Positions 1-5,927 of a stretch of 7,309 nucleotides of DNA are shown piece after piece. The notes under the pieces are model-generated. The model made no database searches, had not been told where the DNA came from, and saw only the letters and a list, made by a program, of their open reading frames with translations. How positions within the stretch are numbered: the stretch's first letter is position 1; every line of letters starts with the position of its first letter. Where the stretch lies: the NCBI GenBank assembly GCA_021772845.1, contig JAJFLF010000065.1, positions 1-7,309 on the forward strand. The letters run 5' to 3'. The DNA comes from Mariprofundus sp. Lineage in GTDB: Bacteria; Pseudomonadota; Zetaproteobacteria; Mariprofundales; Mariprofundaceae. Position numbers and translations under genes: made by a program.

Positions 1-754
1 GATGGAAAGCCAAGCCGATATTCAGCATATCAGGCATGGTCACTGTTATTGCGTTATTACTTGTTGTGGCTGATGCTGTATGGGTCGATTGTCCATTCGA
101 TTTGATCTTTACTTCTGAACGATAGCTGACACCAACATTGAACAACTCTGTCTTATAGAGTGCTGCCACATTGTATCCCCAACCTGTGCCTTTAAAGTTC
201 TGTATCAGCGCCGTTCCATTAAAATCAACCTTGTACATATCCACAAAATCCACACCAACAGCCAAAGCAAAGCTATCACTTAATTTGAATGCCACATTCC
301 CGTTCACATTAACTGCCTGCAGTCTGCCGTATTCAGCGGCACCTGAAAAAACTGCCGTCGTCGGCCACTTCATTTCCAAACCAAACGGTGCATTGATGCC
401 AATTCCAGCTGAGAGATCTGAATCCGTGGTGATAGCCACATAGGCATGCGGAACAACAATTATTTTCTTGTCAGCACTAGAAGGTGCGGCTGTAGGAACT
501 AGATTGCTGGCATTGGCTGCAAAATCAACTATCGGCTTAATCGCAACCGCTCCCACGGTAACAGCAGCACCCTCCTGAAAAGATAGACCCGCCGGATTGA
601 ACCAGTTGGCTGTGGGATCATCTGCAACGGCAGTAAAAGCATTACCCATGCCCATGGCTTTAATACCCATCTCAGGAATTTGAAAACCTCCCGCCTGAGC
701 AGTTGTCACCCCAGCAAACAACATCGCAAATAGAAAAACAGTTCTTTTCATCAT
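1..754 (-). CDS. FadL/OMPP1-family outer-membrane transporter, partial (3' end beyond left edge)
   Basis: The minus strand is open from an ATG at 754 to the left edge, giving 251 residues with no stop. Residues 1-21 are a classical Sec signal peptide: MMKR, a hydrophobic core, then AQA before the predicted cleavage. The mature protein begins GGFQIPEMG and continues through IKAMGMGNAFTAVADDP and NWFNPAG (about residues 31-56), the N-terminal signature of the FadL/OMPP1/TodX family. In this family the N-terminal hatch plugs a 14-stranded barrel that takes up hydrophobic compounds. NAPFGLEMKW (121-130) matches the APYG-type motif of the family. Alternating polar and apolar residues further on fit beta strands. 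FadL proteins are usually about 400-480 residues, so roughly 150-200 residues are missing. The start is a double ATG (754 and 751) behind GGAGG at 760-764. The substrate cannot be read from the sequence; long-chain fatty acids or other hydrophobic molecules are family possibilities. Confidence 0.9.
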   Translation of the reverse strand, partial: MMKRTVFLFAMLFAGVTTAQAGGFQIPEMGIKAMGMGNAFTAVADDPTANWFNPAGLSFQEGAAVTVGAVAIKPIVDFAANASNLVPTAAPSSADKKIIVVPHAYVAITTDSDLSAGIGINAPFGLEMKWPTTAVFSGAAEYGRLQAVNVNGNVAFKLSDSFALAVGVDFVDMYKVDFNGTALIQNFKGTGWGYNVAALYKTELFNVGVSYRSEVKIKSNGQSTHTASATTSNNAITVTMPDMLNIGLAFH

Positions 755-756
755 GG

Positions 757-764
757 CTCCCTCC
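757..764 (-). promoter_or_regulatory. Strong Shine-Dalgarno for the FadL-type gene
   Basis: On the minus strand this reads GGAGGGAG. Counted from the GGAGG core, it lies 5 bases before the first ATG (754) and 8 before the second (751). It supports a start at this double ATG, with the second ATG equally plausible. Confidence 0.7.
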
Positions 765-778
765 GTACCCCTTTTAGA

Positions 779-806
779 AATATAGACGATAAAGGTGACT
801 TTGCAA
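779..806 (-). promoter_or_regulatory. Candidate sigma70 promoter of the FadL-type gene
   Basis: On the minus strand TTGCAA (806-801, 4 of 6 to the -35 consensus) is followed after 16 bases by TATATT (784-779, 5 of 6 to the -10 consensus). Transcription would start near 772, leaving a leader of roughly 18-20 bases that contains the Shine-Dalgarno. It lies in the 82-base gap after the pilX-like gene, so the FadL-type gene may be transcribed independently of the pilin operon. Assigned by eye only. Confidence 0.45.
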
Positions 807-836
807 TCATCACCCTCTCTAATATCACCACATCCT

Positions 837-1823
837 TTAACGAATAACAGAGCGGATCAAATGTGACGGTCGCCCATTCACATAGCCGATCGCATACGCA
901 ACAATGCCATAGGTAGGTATCCATGTACCGGTATTGGCCTCACAAGCCCAGGCAGCCATAAAATCGGTGTAATTCGTATCAGCTGTATTATCAATAGGAT
1001 CAGGAGCCGTGCATGGACAATTAGGCAAGGTTCCTCCTATACAGGCTGTAGCTGCTGTACCACCATAGACTGTAGAAGGGTCCAATGGGTAAATTTCGAT
1101 ATCTCTGGCTGCATCTGTCGCGTCTACTGCCGTTATCCAGACGATTGCCCCATTTAAAGGAATATCCTCCCCAACCACTGGTACAGCCCTATGTGGCAAC
1201 GGAGGAATAGACGGTGTAATCACACCAGTAGATGCCATATCCAGCTTGATATAACGCGGTAGTTTTGCACTTATACGATACATGGAGGGTTGAATCCTAT
1301 TTGTATCTCCCGGAGAAAGTGAGACATCCAGGCAATTGGAGAAAAGAGTATAATCCTCCATACAGAGGTAACGATTAGCCATGGGGGAGTTATCAAAATA
1401 CATGACCTGACCGGCCGTATATACCGTGGCATCCGTATCCACGGCACTACTGCCTGCAACACCGGTCGGGCCCGGATCCCACAGATAATTCTGCAACTCC
1501 AGAAAATCCCCTATCGAACTTGCATTGGCCGGCACCAATGGTTCACCAAAGGGAGAAGCCACATAGCTACCTGAATAGGTGTGGTTATCAAATTCAGCAT
1601 CATTGGCAATCGCCCATGAAATATAATAGATGGCACTCTCGGCATAATAATATGCTTCGGTCGACGTTTGCGCCGAAGCACTTGTCTGGCTGCCCGATTT
1701 ACTGGCAAAGTACATGCCCAACGACATCAAGGTTAACAGGCTAAGCATGATCAACGATGTCACCAATACAAAACCGGACTCACCATACTGTGATTGAGTT
1801 TCTCTAACTGACATACCCATCAT
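837..1823 (-). CDS. pilX: PilX-like type IV pilus minor pilin/assembly protein (long form)
   Basis: The protein has 328 residues. After a short polar leader a class III-like prepilin site (ESG before FVLVTS, about residues 15-23) is followed by a hydrophobic helix to about residue 40. Then comes a polar stretch and EAYYYAESAIYYISWAI (56-72), which resembles the xxAFxAAExAL pattern of the PilX N-terminal domain. There is no glutamate at position +5 of the mature protein; this is also true of known PilX and GspK proteins. PilX acts with PilV, PilW and FimT as a minor pilin that initiates pilus assembly in the inner membrane and periplasm. Typical PilX proteins are about 160-200 residues, so the C-terminal part here is unusually long. 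It holds cysteines at 154, 164, 261, 269, 271 and 294. The start overlaps the pilW-like stop (ATGA) and is preceded by GAGGAA at 1827-1832; ATG codons at residues 1, 2 and 4 are all possible starts. A GspK-like identity is less likely. The family call is firm only for the N-terminus. Confidence 0.78.
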   Translation of the reverse strand: MMGMSVRETQSQYGESGFVLVTSLIMLSLLTLMSLGMYFASKSGSQTSASAQTSTEAYYYAESAIYYISWAIANDAEFDNHTYSGSYVASPFGEPLVPANASSIGDFLELQNYLWDPGPTGVAGSSAVDTDATVYTAGQVMYFDNSPMANRYLCMEDYTLFSNCLDVSLSPGDTNRIQPSMYRISAKLPRYIKLDMASTGVITPSIPPLPHRAVPVVGEDIPLNGAIVWITAVDATDAARDIEIYPLDPSTVYGGTAATACIGGTLPNCPCTAPDPIDNTADTNYTDFMAAWACEANTGTWIPTYGIVAYAIGYVNGRPSHLIRSVIR

Positions 1824-2485
1824 TGATTCCTCGGCCAGGTTTTAAACGATAACGACAATGTTCTACTCTGCTTCTGCTCATTGCTATAGGCCGCGATCAA
1901 CGTCACATCCACCTCGCCAGATGAAGAAATGGTAACAGCCAAACCGCTGTTCAGATCCATATCACGAATCAACTCTTGAAACTGCCACACACATGGGTCA
2001 GGCCTAAGCCAATAAATCCGATCATTTGCGGTGCGCTGGTACTGAATAATACCAGTATTACCATCCATATCCTGATAGGTTAGCGTTTTAGATGTCGCAT
2101 CCCAATAAGGATAAGAAGGAAAACTGGTGGGGTAATTGGTAGGCAAACTTACACTCTTATCATTTGGTGAATCACATAGAGCCGTCGGCTTTCTTGCTCC
2201 TGAACCCAAATCAGCTGGAAAGGATGGAGAAGGTGTCGTGACCGCAACAGACCCCCTCAAACCAGCCTGCATCAGATGTGAGGCCAGATAGAGATCACCC
2301 ATAATTTCAGTCTGCGAAGAGATCACTCTGGAGACATTACTGTTCGACATAAATACCATCGTAATGCCTGCGATAATCACCAGCCCCATCGACATACTGA
2401 TAAGCATTTCAATCAGCGTGAAACCACGCTGGAAACGCCTGTCTTGAGCATTCGCTCTAGTCATGTAACACCCTGTCCGTCGCAT
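1820..2485 (-). CDS. pilW: PilW-like type IV pilus minor pilin
   Basis: The protein has 221 residues. A basic leader (RRFQRG, ending at Gly21) precedes FTLIEMLISMSMGLVIIAG, a canonical class III prepilin cleavage site with Phe at +1 and Glu at +5 (Glu26). The N-terminal hydrophobic helix continues to about residue 47. The following segment, SSQTEIMGDLYLASHLMQAGLRG, fits the PilW family pattern in which an alpha helix ends in a conserved AGxRG-like turn. The rest is a probable beta-rich globular head with two cysteines, in TALCDSP and PDPCVWQ. PilW is processed by the prepilin peptidase PilD and joins the minor-pilin priming complex. The ATG at 2485 overlaps the pilV-like stop by one base (TAATG). 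An alternative ATG at 2464 (MTRANAQ) has an AGGG in front of it and would give a 214-residue protein. The family is clear from the N-terminus; the head is too divergent to match by eye. Confidence 0.85.
   Translation of the reverse strand: MRRTGCYMTRANAQDRRFQRGFTLIEMLISMSMGLVIIAGITMVFMSNSNVSRVISSQTEIMGDLYLASHLMQAGLRGSVAVTTPSPSFPADLGSGARKPTALCDSPNDKSVSLPTNYPTSFPSYPYWDATSKTLTYQDMDGNTGIIQYQRTANDRIYWLRPDPCVWQFQELIRDMDLNSGLAVTISSSGEVDVTLIAAYSNEQKQSRTLSLSFKTWPRNQ
1827..1832 (-). promoter_or_regulatory. Shine-Dalgarno of the pilX-like gene
   Basis: GAGGAA on the minus strand, with GAGG 5 bases before the ATG at 1823. It lies inside the end of the pilW-like gene, consistent with coupled translation across the ATGA overlap. 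Confidence 0.5.
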
Positions 2486-2964
2486 TATTTCACCATCGAC
2501 AGATGTGTCAGGTATATCGAATGGGATTTACCTTTATTCGACCAAGTCACCGTCACCAACTTGGTTTGCGGGGTGTTATTAAAACCCTGCTTGGTAAAGT
2601 TCTGAAACGACGACAAGCTGGCAGGTAAAGGACCTGATACCTGCACTTCTGCCGCCTGTACTGTATAACTGATACCGATCCCTGTAGTGGGCGTGCATGC
2701 CACACTCAATGGCATCGTCGGAGTCCCCGTAGTTAAAGCACAACCGGCACCAATCACAGGTGCATTATCATTCGTATCATGCTGCCAGAACTCCAACACC
2801 TGTTCTGCCAGATGCACAGCCGAGAGCCGTTCCCGTGATACCTGGCCCGTACTTACTGTCGAAATCGTAAAACTACCAAGTGAAAGCACAGCAACCGACA
2901 CGATAACCAAGGCCACAAGCACCTCAATGAGCGTAAAGCCTGTCGTCTCTGTTTTATAACTCAT
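2485..2964 (-). CDS. pilV: PilV-like type IV pilus minor pilin
   Basis: The protein has 159 residues, normal for PilV. A short leader (MSYKTETTG) is cleaved before FTLIEVLVALVIVSVAVL, with Phe10 at +1 and Glu14 at +5. The helix continues into SRERLSAVHLAEQVLEFW, which matches the PilV pattern of a long N-terminal helix with a conserved A-x-x-x-A-E motif. Cys75 and Cys90 could form the disulfide loop that is common in pilin heads. PilV is one of the priming minor pilins and connects PilX to the rest of the complex in known systems. Its ATG overlaps the fimT-like stop by four bases (ATGA), and its stop overlaps the pilW-like start by one base. An AGGG lies about 10 bases before the ATG, so initiation probably depends partly on coupling. 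A general secretion pathway GspI/GspJ pseudopilin is the main alternative, but the gene order favours PilV. Confidence 0.85.
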   Translation of the reverse strand: MSYKTETTGFTLIEVLVALVIVSVAVLSLGSFTISTVSTGQVSRERLSAVHLAEQVLEFWQHDTNDNAPVIGAGCALTTGTPTMPLSVACTPTTGIGISYTVQAAEVQVSGPLPASLSSFQNFTKQGFNNTPQTKLVTVTWSNKGKSHSIYLTHLSMVK

Positions 2965-3410
2965 TGTAAATATGCCCTGCCGATCACATTCATGGTAATG
3001 ACTTTACTCGAACTTCCTGATGTTACTGTAATATTTCCAGAATTCGCCGTACCCCGACTGGAAAATGTTCTAGTTGCTGCAGAAGTAATCGTAAGATTAT
3101 TCGCAAACTGAGCAAGTGAAACCGCTTCATTTTTGCATAGGCCACATGAACTATCCGAAGTCGTATCTGCATCAAACGTATAGGATGTTGATGTAAACGT
3201 TATACTTACACTGCGATTATCCGCCACTGCCATAATTCTCGCCTGCTTCATATGCGCCAACACAGCCTGCGCTGCGCTGCGCACCGCCTGCTTCTCATTC
3301 CATTCTGAAAAAGCTGGAAAACCGATAGCCGCAACAATGCCCATAATTGCCATCACAATAATCACCTCAAGCAGGGTAAAACCACGCTGACGACCCAGCA
3401 AATCCTTCAT
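2961..3410 (-). CDS. fimT: FimT/GspH-type pseudopilin, first gene of the minor-pilin operon
   Basis: I place the start at the ATG at 3410, giving 149 residues. GGAG at 3419-3422 sits 8 bases upstream, and the leader becomes MKDLLGRQRG, a normal short basic class III leader. Cleavage before Phe11 yields FTLLEVIIVMAIMGIVAAI with Glu15 at +5. An upstream extension to 3533 stays open but would add 41 residues of leader and lie over the divergent PBP gene, so it is rejected. After the helix, KQAVRSAAQAVLAHMKQARIMAVADNRSV is the typical GspH/FimT region, and the end (FSSRGTANSG to VIGRAYLQ) fits the GspH C-terminal beta strands with the conserved glycine-arginine. A CGLC pair (residues 89-92) is present. 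FimT-type proteins are minor pilins of type IV pilus systems, and some bind DNA during natural transformation; whether this one does cannot be told here. The stop overlaps the pilV-like start as ATGA. Confidence 0.87.
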   Translation of the reverse strand: MKDLLGRQRGFTLLEVIIVMAIMGIVAAIGFPAFSEWNEKQAVRSAAQAVLAHMKQARIMAVADNRSVSITFTSTSYTFDADTTSDSSCGLCKNEAVSLAQFANNLTITSAATRTFSSRGTANSGNITVTSGSSSKVITMNVIGRAYLQ

Positions 3411-3462
3411 TGGCAAAACTCCAGCTTGCTTGCTCTGATTGCTTCCGATTAGATTCGGCTTA
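3411..3462. promoter_or_regulatory. Divergent intergenic region between the pilin operon and the PBP1a-type gene
   Basis: Only 52 bases separate the two chosen start codons. Both promoters must fit here or lie in the opposite gene's 5' coding sequence. On the plus strand TTGCTT (3426-3431) and TAGATT (3450-3455), 18 bases apart, are a possible but weak -35/-10 pair. On the minus strand TCTAAT (3454-3449) resembles a -10 box but lacks a good -35 partner. I see no sigma54 element (GG-N10-GC) for the pilin operon. The region is certain; the individual elements are not. Confidence 0.35.
3419..3422 (-). promoter_or_regulatory. Shine-Dalgarno that fixes the fimT-like start
   Basis: GGAG on the minus strand, 8 bases before the ATG at 3410. 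No comparable site precedes the farther upstream in-frame starts, so it decides for the 149-residue protein. Confidence 0.6.
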
Positions 3463-5865
3463 ATGCGCATCTTATCTCTTATCGCCAAAATCGTTATCTC
3501 CTTAAGTATTCTCATGGCTGTGACCATCAGCATAGGATATATGCTTTTCTCCAGTAATCTACCAGAATTGAGTGCTCTGTCTGAATATAGACCCGCTCTG
3601 GTATCACGTGTCTATAATACAGAGGGCGAATTACTGGCCGAATATGCCGACGAACACCGTATTCTGGTCCCCTTCAAAGATATCCCCAAGAAATTAAAAG
3701 ATGCATTCCTGGCTGCTGAAGATCAACAGTTCTACGAACATCCCGGCATCAATCCGGCTCGCATCGCTTCCGCAGCCCTAGCCAATCTGCGCGCAGGCCA
3801 TACCGTACAGGGTGGTTCAACCATCACCCAACAGGTTGCTAAAAACTTTTTACTGACATCCGAAAAGTCCTATATTCGAAAAGCCAAAGAAGCGATTCTT
3901 GCTTACCGTATTGAGCAAGCCTTCTCCAAGGATGAGATTCTCTATCTCTATCTCAATCATATTTATCTTGGCCGTGGTTCTTATGGCGTTGCCTCTGCCG
4001 CATGGCGTTATTTCCATAAAAACCTTGATGAACTCACACTGGCTGAGTGCGCCACGCTGGCAGGTCTACCTAAAGCACCGGGCAAATATGCACCGCATAT
4101 CAATCCAAAAAAAGCCCTGCAACGGCGTAACACTGTGCTCAATCTAATGCGCAATAGTAGACTCGCGACAGCCAATGCTGTGACCCGCGCATCCCGTGAG
4201 CCGCTGAACATTTCACCATTAGGAACGAACAAACTCAGCGATGCTTATGCCGATCAAGTCTATCAGGAGCTGATTGCACGCTTTGGCCTGAAAACGCTGC
4301 GGCGACAGGGGCTGACTATTGTCATCCCATACGACGTAGATGCGCAGGAAGCCGCCATTCAAGCTGTTCGACGCAATGTACTGGAAGTTGAACAACGCCA
4401 GCCATACCGCTATCCCATACATCATCCTGATAGTGCATGGCCGGAACTGTTAGATTCATGGCGACAGGCAGCAGGTGCCAACCCACCTCCACCATCAAGC
4501 GCGACATTAATCCCCGCTTTGATTGAAGAGGTAGATCAAAAGGGCAATATGACTGTCAACGATGGTAGCCGCCGCTGGGTCATCGCAAAAAATAAATGGC
4601 GATGGAAATCGATCAAAGCGTACAAAAAAGATGGTGCCAGCGAAGAAACACTGGCTGCCCTAAAATTGCGCCCTCGCACCTGGATACCTGGTGATGAAGT
4701 GCGCCTGCAGGGTTTGCGCAAACCCGGAGTGCGCTTGGCGCAAGAACCATCGGTGGAATCTGCTCTTTATGCCATCGACATGGAACGCGGCACCGTTCTG
4801 GCCAGAGTCGGTGGTTATAATTACCAGACCAGTGGTTTTGACCGTGTAGGCAGAGCACTACGGCAACCGGGCAGTGCATTCAAACCATTTCTCTACACCT
4901 CTGCACTTGCAGCAGGTTCAACGGCAGCAACGACTGTAATGGATACACCAGTTGTCTTTGATACCCGCAAAGGTGATGACTTTTGGCGACCTGAAAATTA
5001 CAAAAACAAATTTGCAGGGCCAGTTCCATTTCGTAATGCGCTCGAGCACTCTCGCAATCTGGCCTCTATTAAAGTACTTCAAAATATAGGCATCAGACGT
5101 TTTTTAAGTGATCTCTCTAATTATCCACTGGGCCGCACATTTCCTGCACAATTGGCTCTCGCTCTTGGTGCAACCGAGGTAACACCGCAAGCTTTAACAG
5201 AGTCTTATATTCTGTTGGCTGATCAGGGCCGTAAATGGAAACCGATTGCGGTGCAGCAGGTGCAGGATCGCACTGGTGAAACACTACACCGTGCTGTGGC
5301 AGGTAAACGCTGTCAGGTATGCCATGTGAATCCTGTTATGAGCGTAAATGAGTCCATGCGCCCAGCAGAACAGGCCATTGACCCCATTGATGCATTTCTC
5401 ATCACCAATATCATGAAAGGGGTTGTTGAACGTGGTACCGGGCGACGTGCTCGCGCACTGAAACGACCATCTGCCGGCAAAACAGGCACCACCAATAAAC
5501 AGGTTGATGCCTGGTATATGGGTTATACGCCACAAATTTTAACTGCTGTATGGACAGGCCGAGATACACCTACACCGATGGGACGCAGCGAAACAGGTTC
5601 CAGAGCCGCCCTTCCTGCCTGGCTTGATGCCATGCAATCCTTTCATAAAGGCAAAAAGGTACGTGATTTTGTTCCGCCGGAAGGCATTGAGTGGGTCGCT
5701 ATTGATCGCAAAACAGGCAAACTGCCAGGACCGGACAGTGAAGATATTTTCCTTGAAGCATTCCGGGCAGACACAGCTCCAACACAGGAGTCACCAGCTA
5801 CCAGCACTGAAAGCAAAGAGGATGAGGATGAGAAGGAATCAAGTTTCTTCGAACTGGGTTTGTAA
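3463..5865 (+). CDS. mrcA: Class A penicillin-binding protein 1A (bifunctional transglycosylase/transpeptidase)
   Basis: The protein has 800 residues from the ATG at 3463. It polymerises lipid II into glycan strands and cross-links the stem peptides in the periplasm. Residues 4-28 form the membrane anchor. The GT51 transglycosylase (about 48-222) shows EDQQFYEHPGI with catalytic Glu86, GGSTITQQ (117-124), RKAKEAILAYRIE (139-151), KDEILYLYLNHIYLGRGSYG and ECATLAGLPKAPGKYAP. The first motif ends in Asn instead of the usual Asp. An OB-like insert (about 313-425), typical of PBP1a, follows. The transpeptidase has SxxK as Ser471-AF-Lys474 (Ser471 is the acylated serine), SRN (530-532) and KTG (673-675). 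A CQVCH motif (617-621) lies where E. coli PBP1a has CPEC. The C-terminus (about 767-800) is acidic and ends FFELGL. An upstream in-frame TTG at 3439 would add eight residues; neither start has a good Shine-Dalgarno, but 3463 gives a normal anchor. The length fits PBP1a, and all catalytic motifs are intact. Confidence 0.95.
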   Translation: MRILSLIAKIVISLSILMAVTISIGYMLFSSNLPELSALSEYRPALVSRVYNTEGELLAEYADEHRILVPFKDIPKKLKDAFLAAEDQQFYEHPGINPARIASAALANLRAGHTVQGGSTITQQVAKNFLLTSEKSYIRKAKEAILAYRIEQAFSKDEILYLYLNHIYLGRGSYGVASAAWRYFHKNLDELTLAECATLAGLPKAPGKYAPHINPKKALQRRNTVLNLMRNSRLATANAVTRASREPLNISPLGTNKLSDAYADQVYQELIARFGLKTLRRQGLTIVIPYDVDAQEAAIQAVRRNVLEVEQRQPYRYPIHHPDSAWPELLDSWRQAAGANPPPPSSATLIPALIEEVDQKGNMTVNDGSRRWVIAKNKWRWKSIKAYKKDGASEETLAALKLRPRTWIPGDEVRLQGLRKPGVRLAQEPSVESALYAIDMERGTVLARVGGYNYQTSGFDRVGRALRQPGSAFKPFLYTSALAAGSTAATTVMDTPVVFDTRKGDDFWRPENYKNKFAGPVPFRNALEHSRNLASIKVLQNIGIRRFLSDLSNYPLGRTFPAQLALALGATEVTPQALTESYILLADQGRKWKPIAVQQVQDRTGETLHRAVAGKRCQVCHVNPVMSVNESMRPAEQAIDPIDAFLITNIMKGVVERGTGRRARALKRPSAGKTGTTNKQVDAWYMGYTPQILTAVWTGRDTPTPMGRSETGSRAALPAWLDAMQSFHKGKKVRDFVPPEGIEWVAIDRKTGKLPGPDSEDIFLEAFRADTAPTQESPATSTESKEDEDEKESSFFELGL

Positions 5866-5927
5866 CACTCTGAAAGCTACGGCAACAAACCTTATGCACT
5901 TAGCTCCAGCGTAATGAAAACAAGCTA
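5866..5927. other. Convergent intergenic gap without a clear terminator
   Basis: The PBP1a-type gene and cimA converge across 62 bases. The only inverted repeat I see is TAGCT (5901-5905) with AGCTA (5923-5927): a 5-bp stem with a 17-base loop and no T-run on either strand. Termination may be Rho-dependent or involve transcript overlap. Confidence 0.4.

Noticed and set aside
171..443. Plus-strand open frame of 90 codons
   Set aside because: It lies antisense inside the FadL-type gene, whose signal peptide and family motifs are clear on the minus strand; no Shine-Dalgarno or recognisable protein.
2687..2959. Plus-strand open frame of 90 codons
   Set aside because: Antisense shadow of the PilV-like gene; the sequence mirrors the hydrophobic helix codons and has no protein-like features of its own.
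3411..3533. N-terminal extension of the FimT/GspH-like gene to 3533
   Set aside because: It would give a 51-residue prepilin leader and overlap the PBP gene, while the ATG at 3410 has a GGAG at good spacing and a normal leader.
5624..5914. Plus-strand open frame of 96 codons over the end of the PBP gene
   Set aside because: Shadow frame of the PBP C-terminus, running past its stop into the convergent gap; basic, composition-biased product and no start signal.
5901..5927. Inverted repeat TAGCT/AGCTA as an intrinsic terminator
   Set aside because: A 5-bp stem with a 17-base loop and no T-tract on either strand is not a credible terminator.
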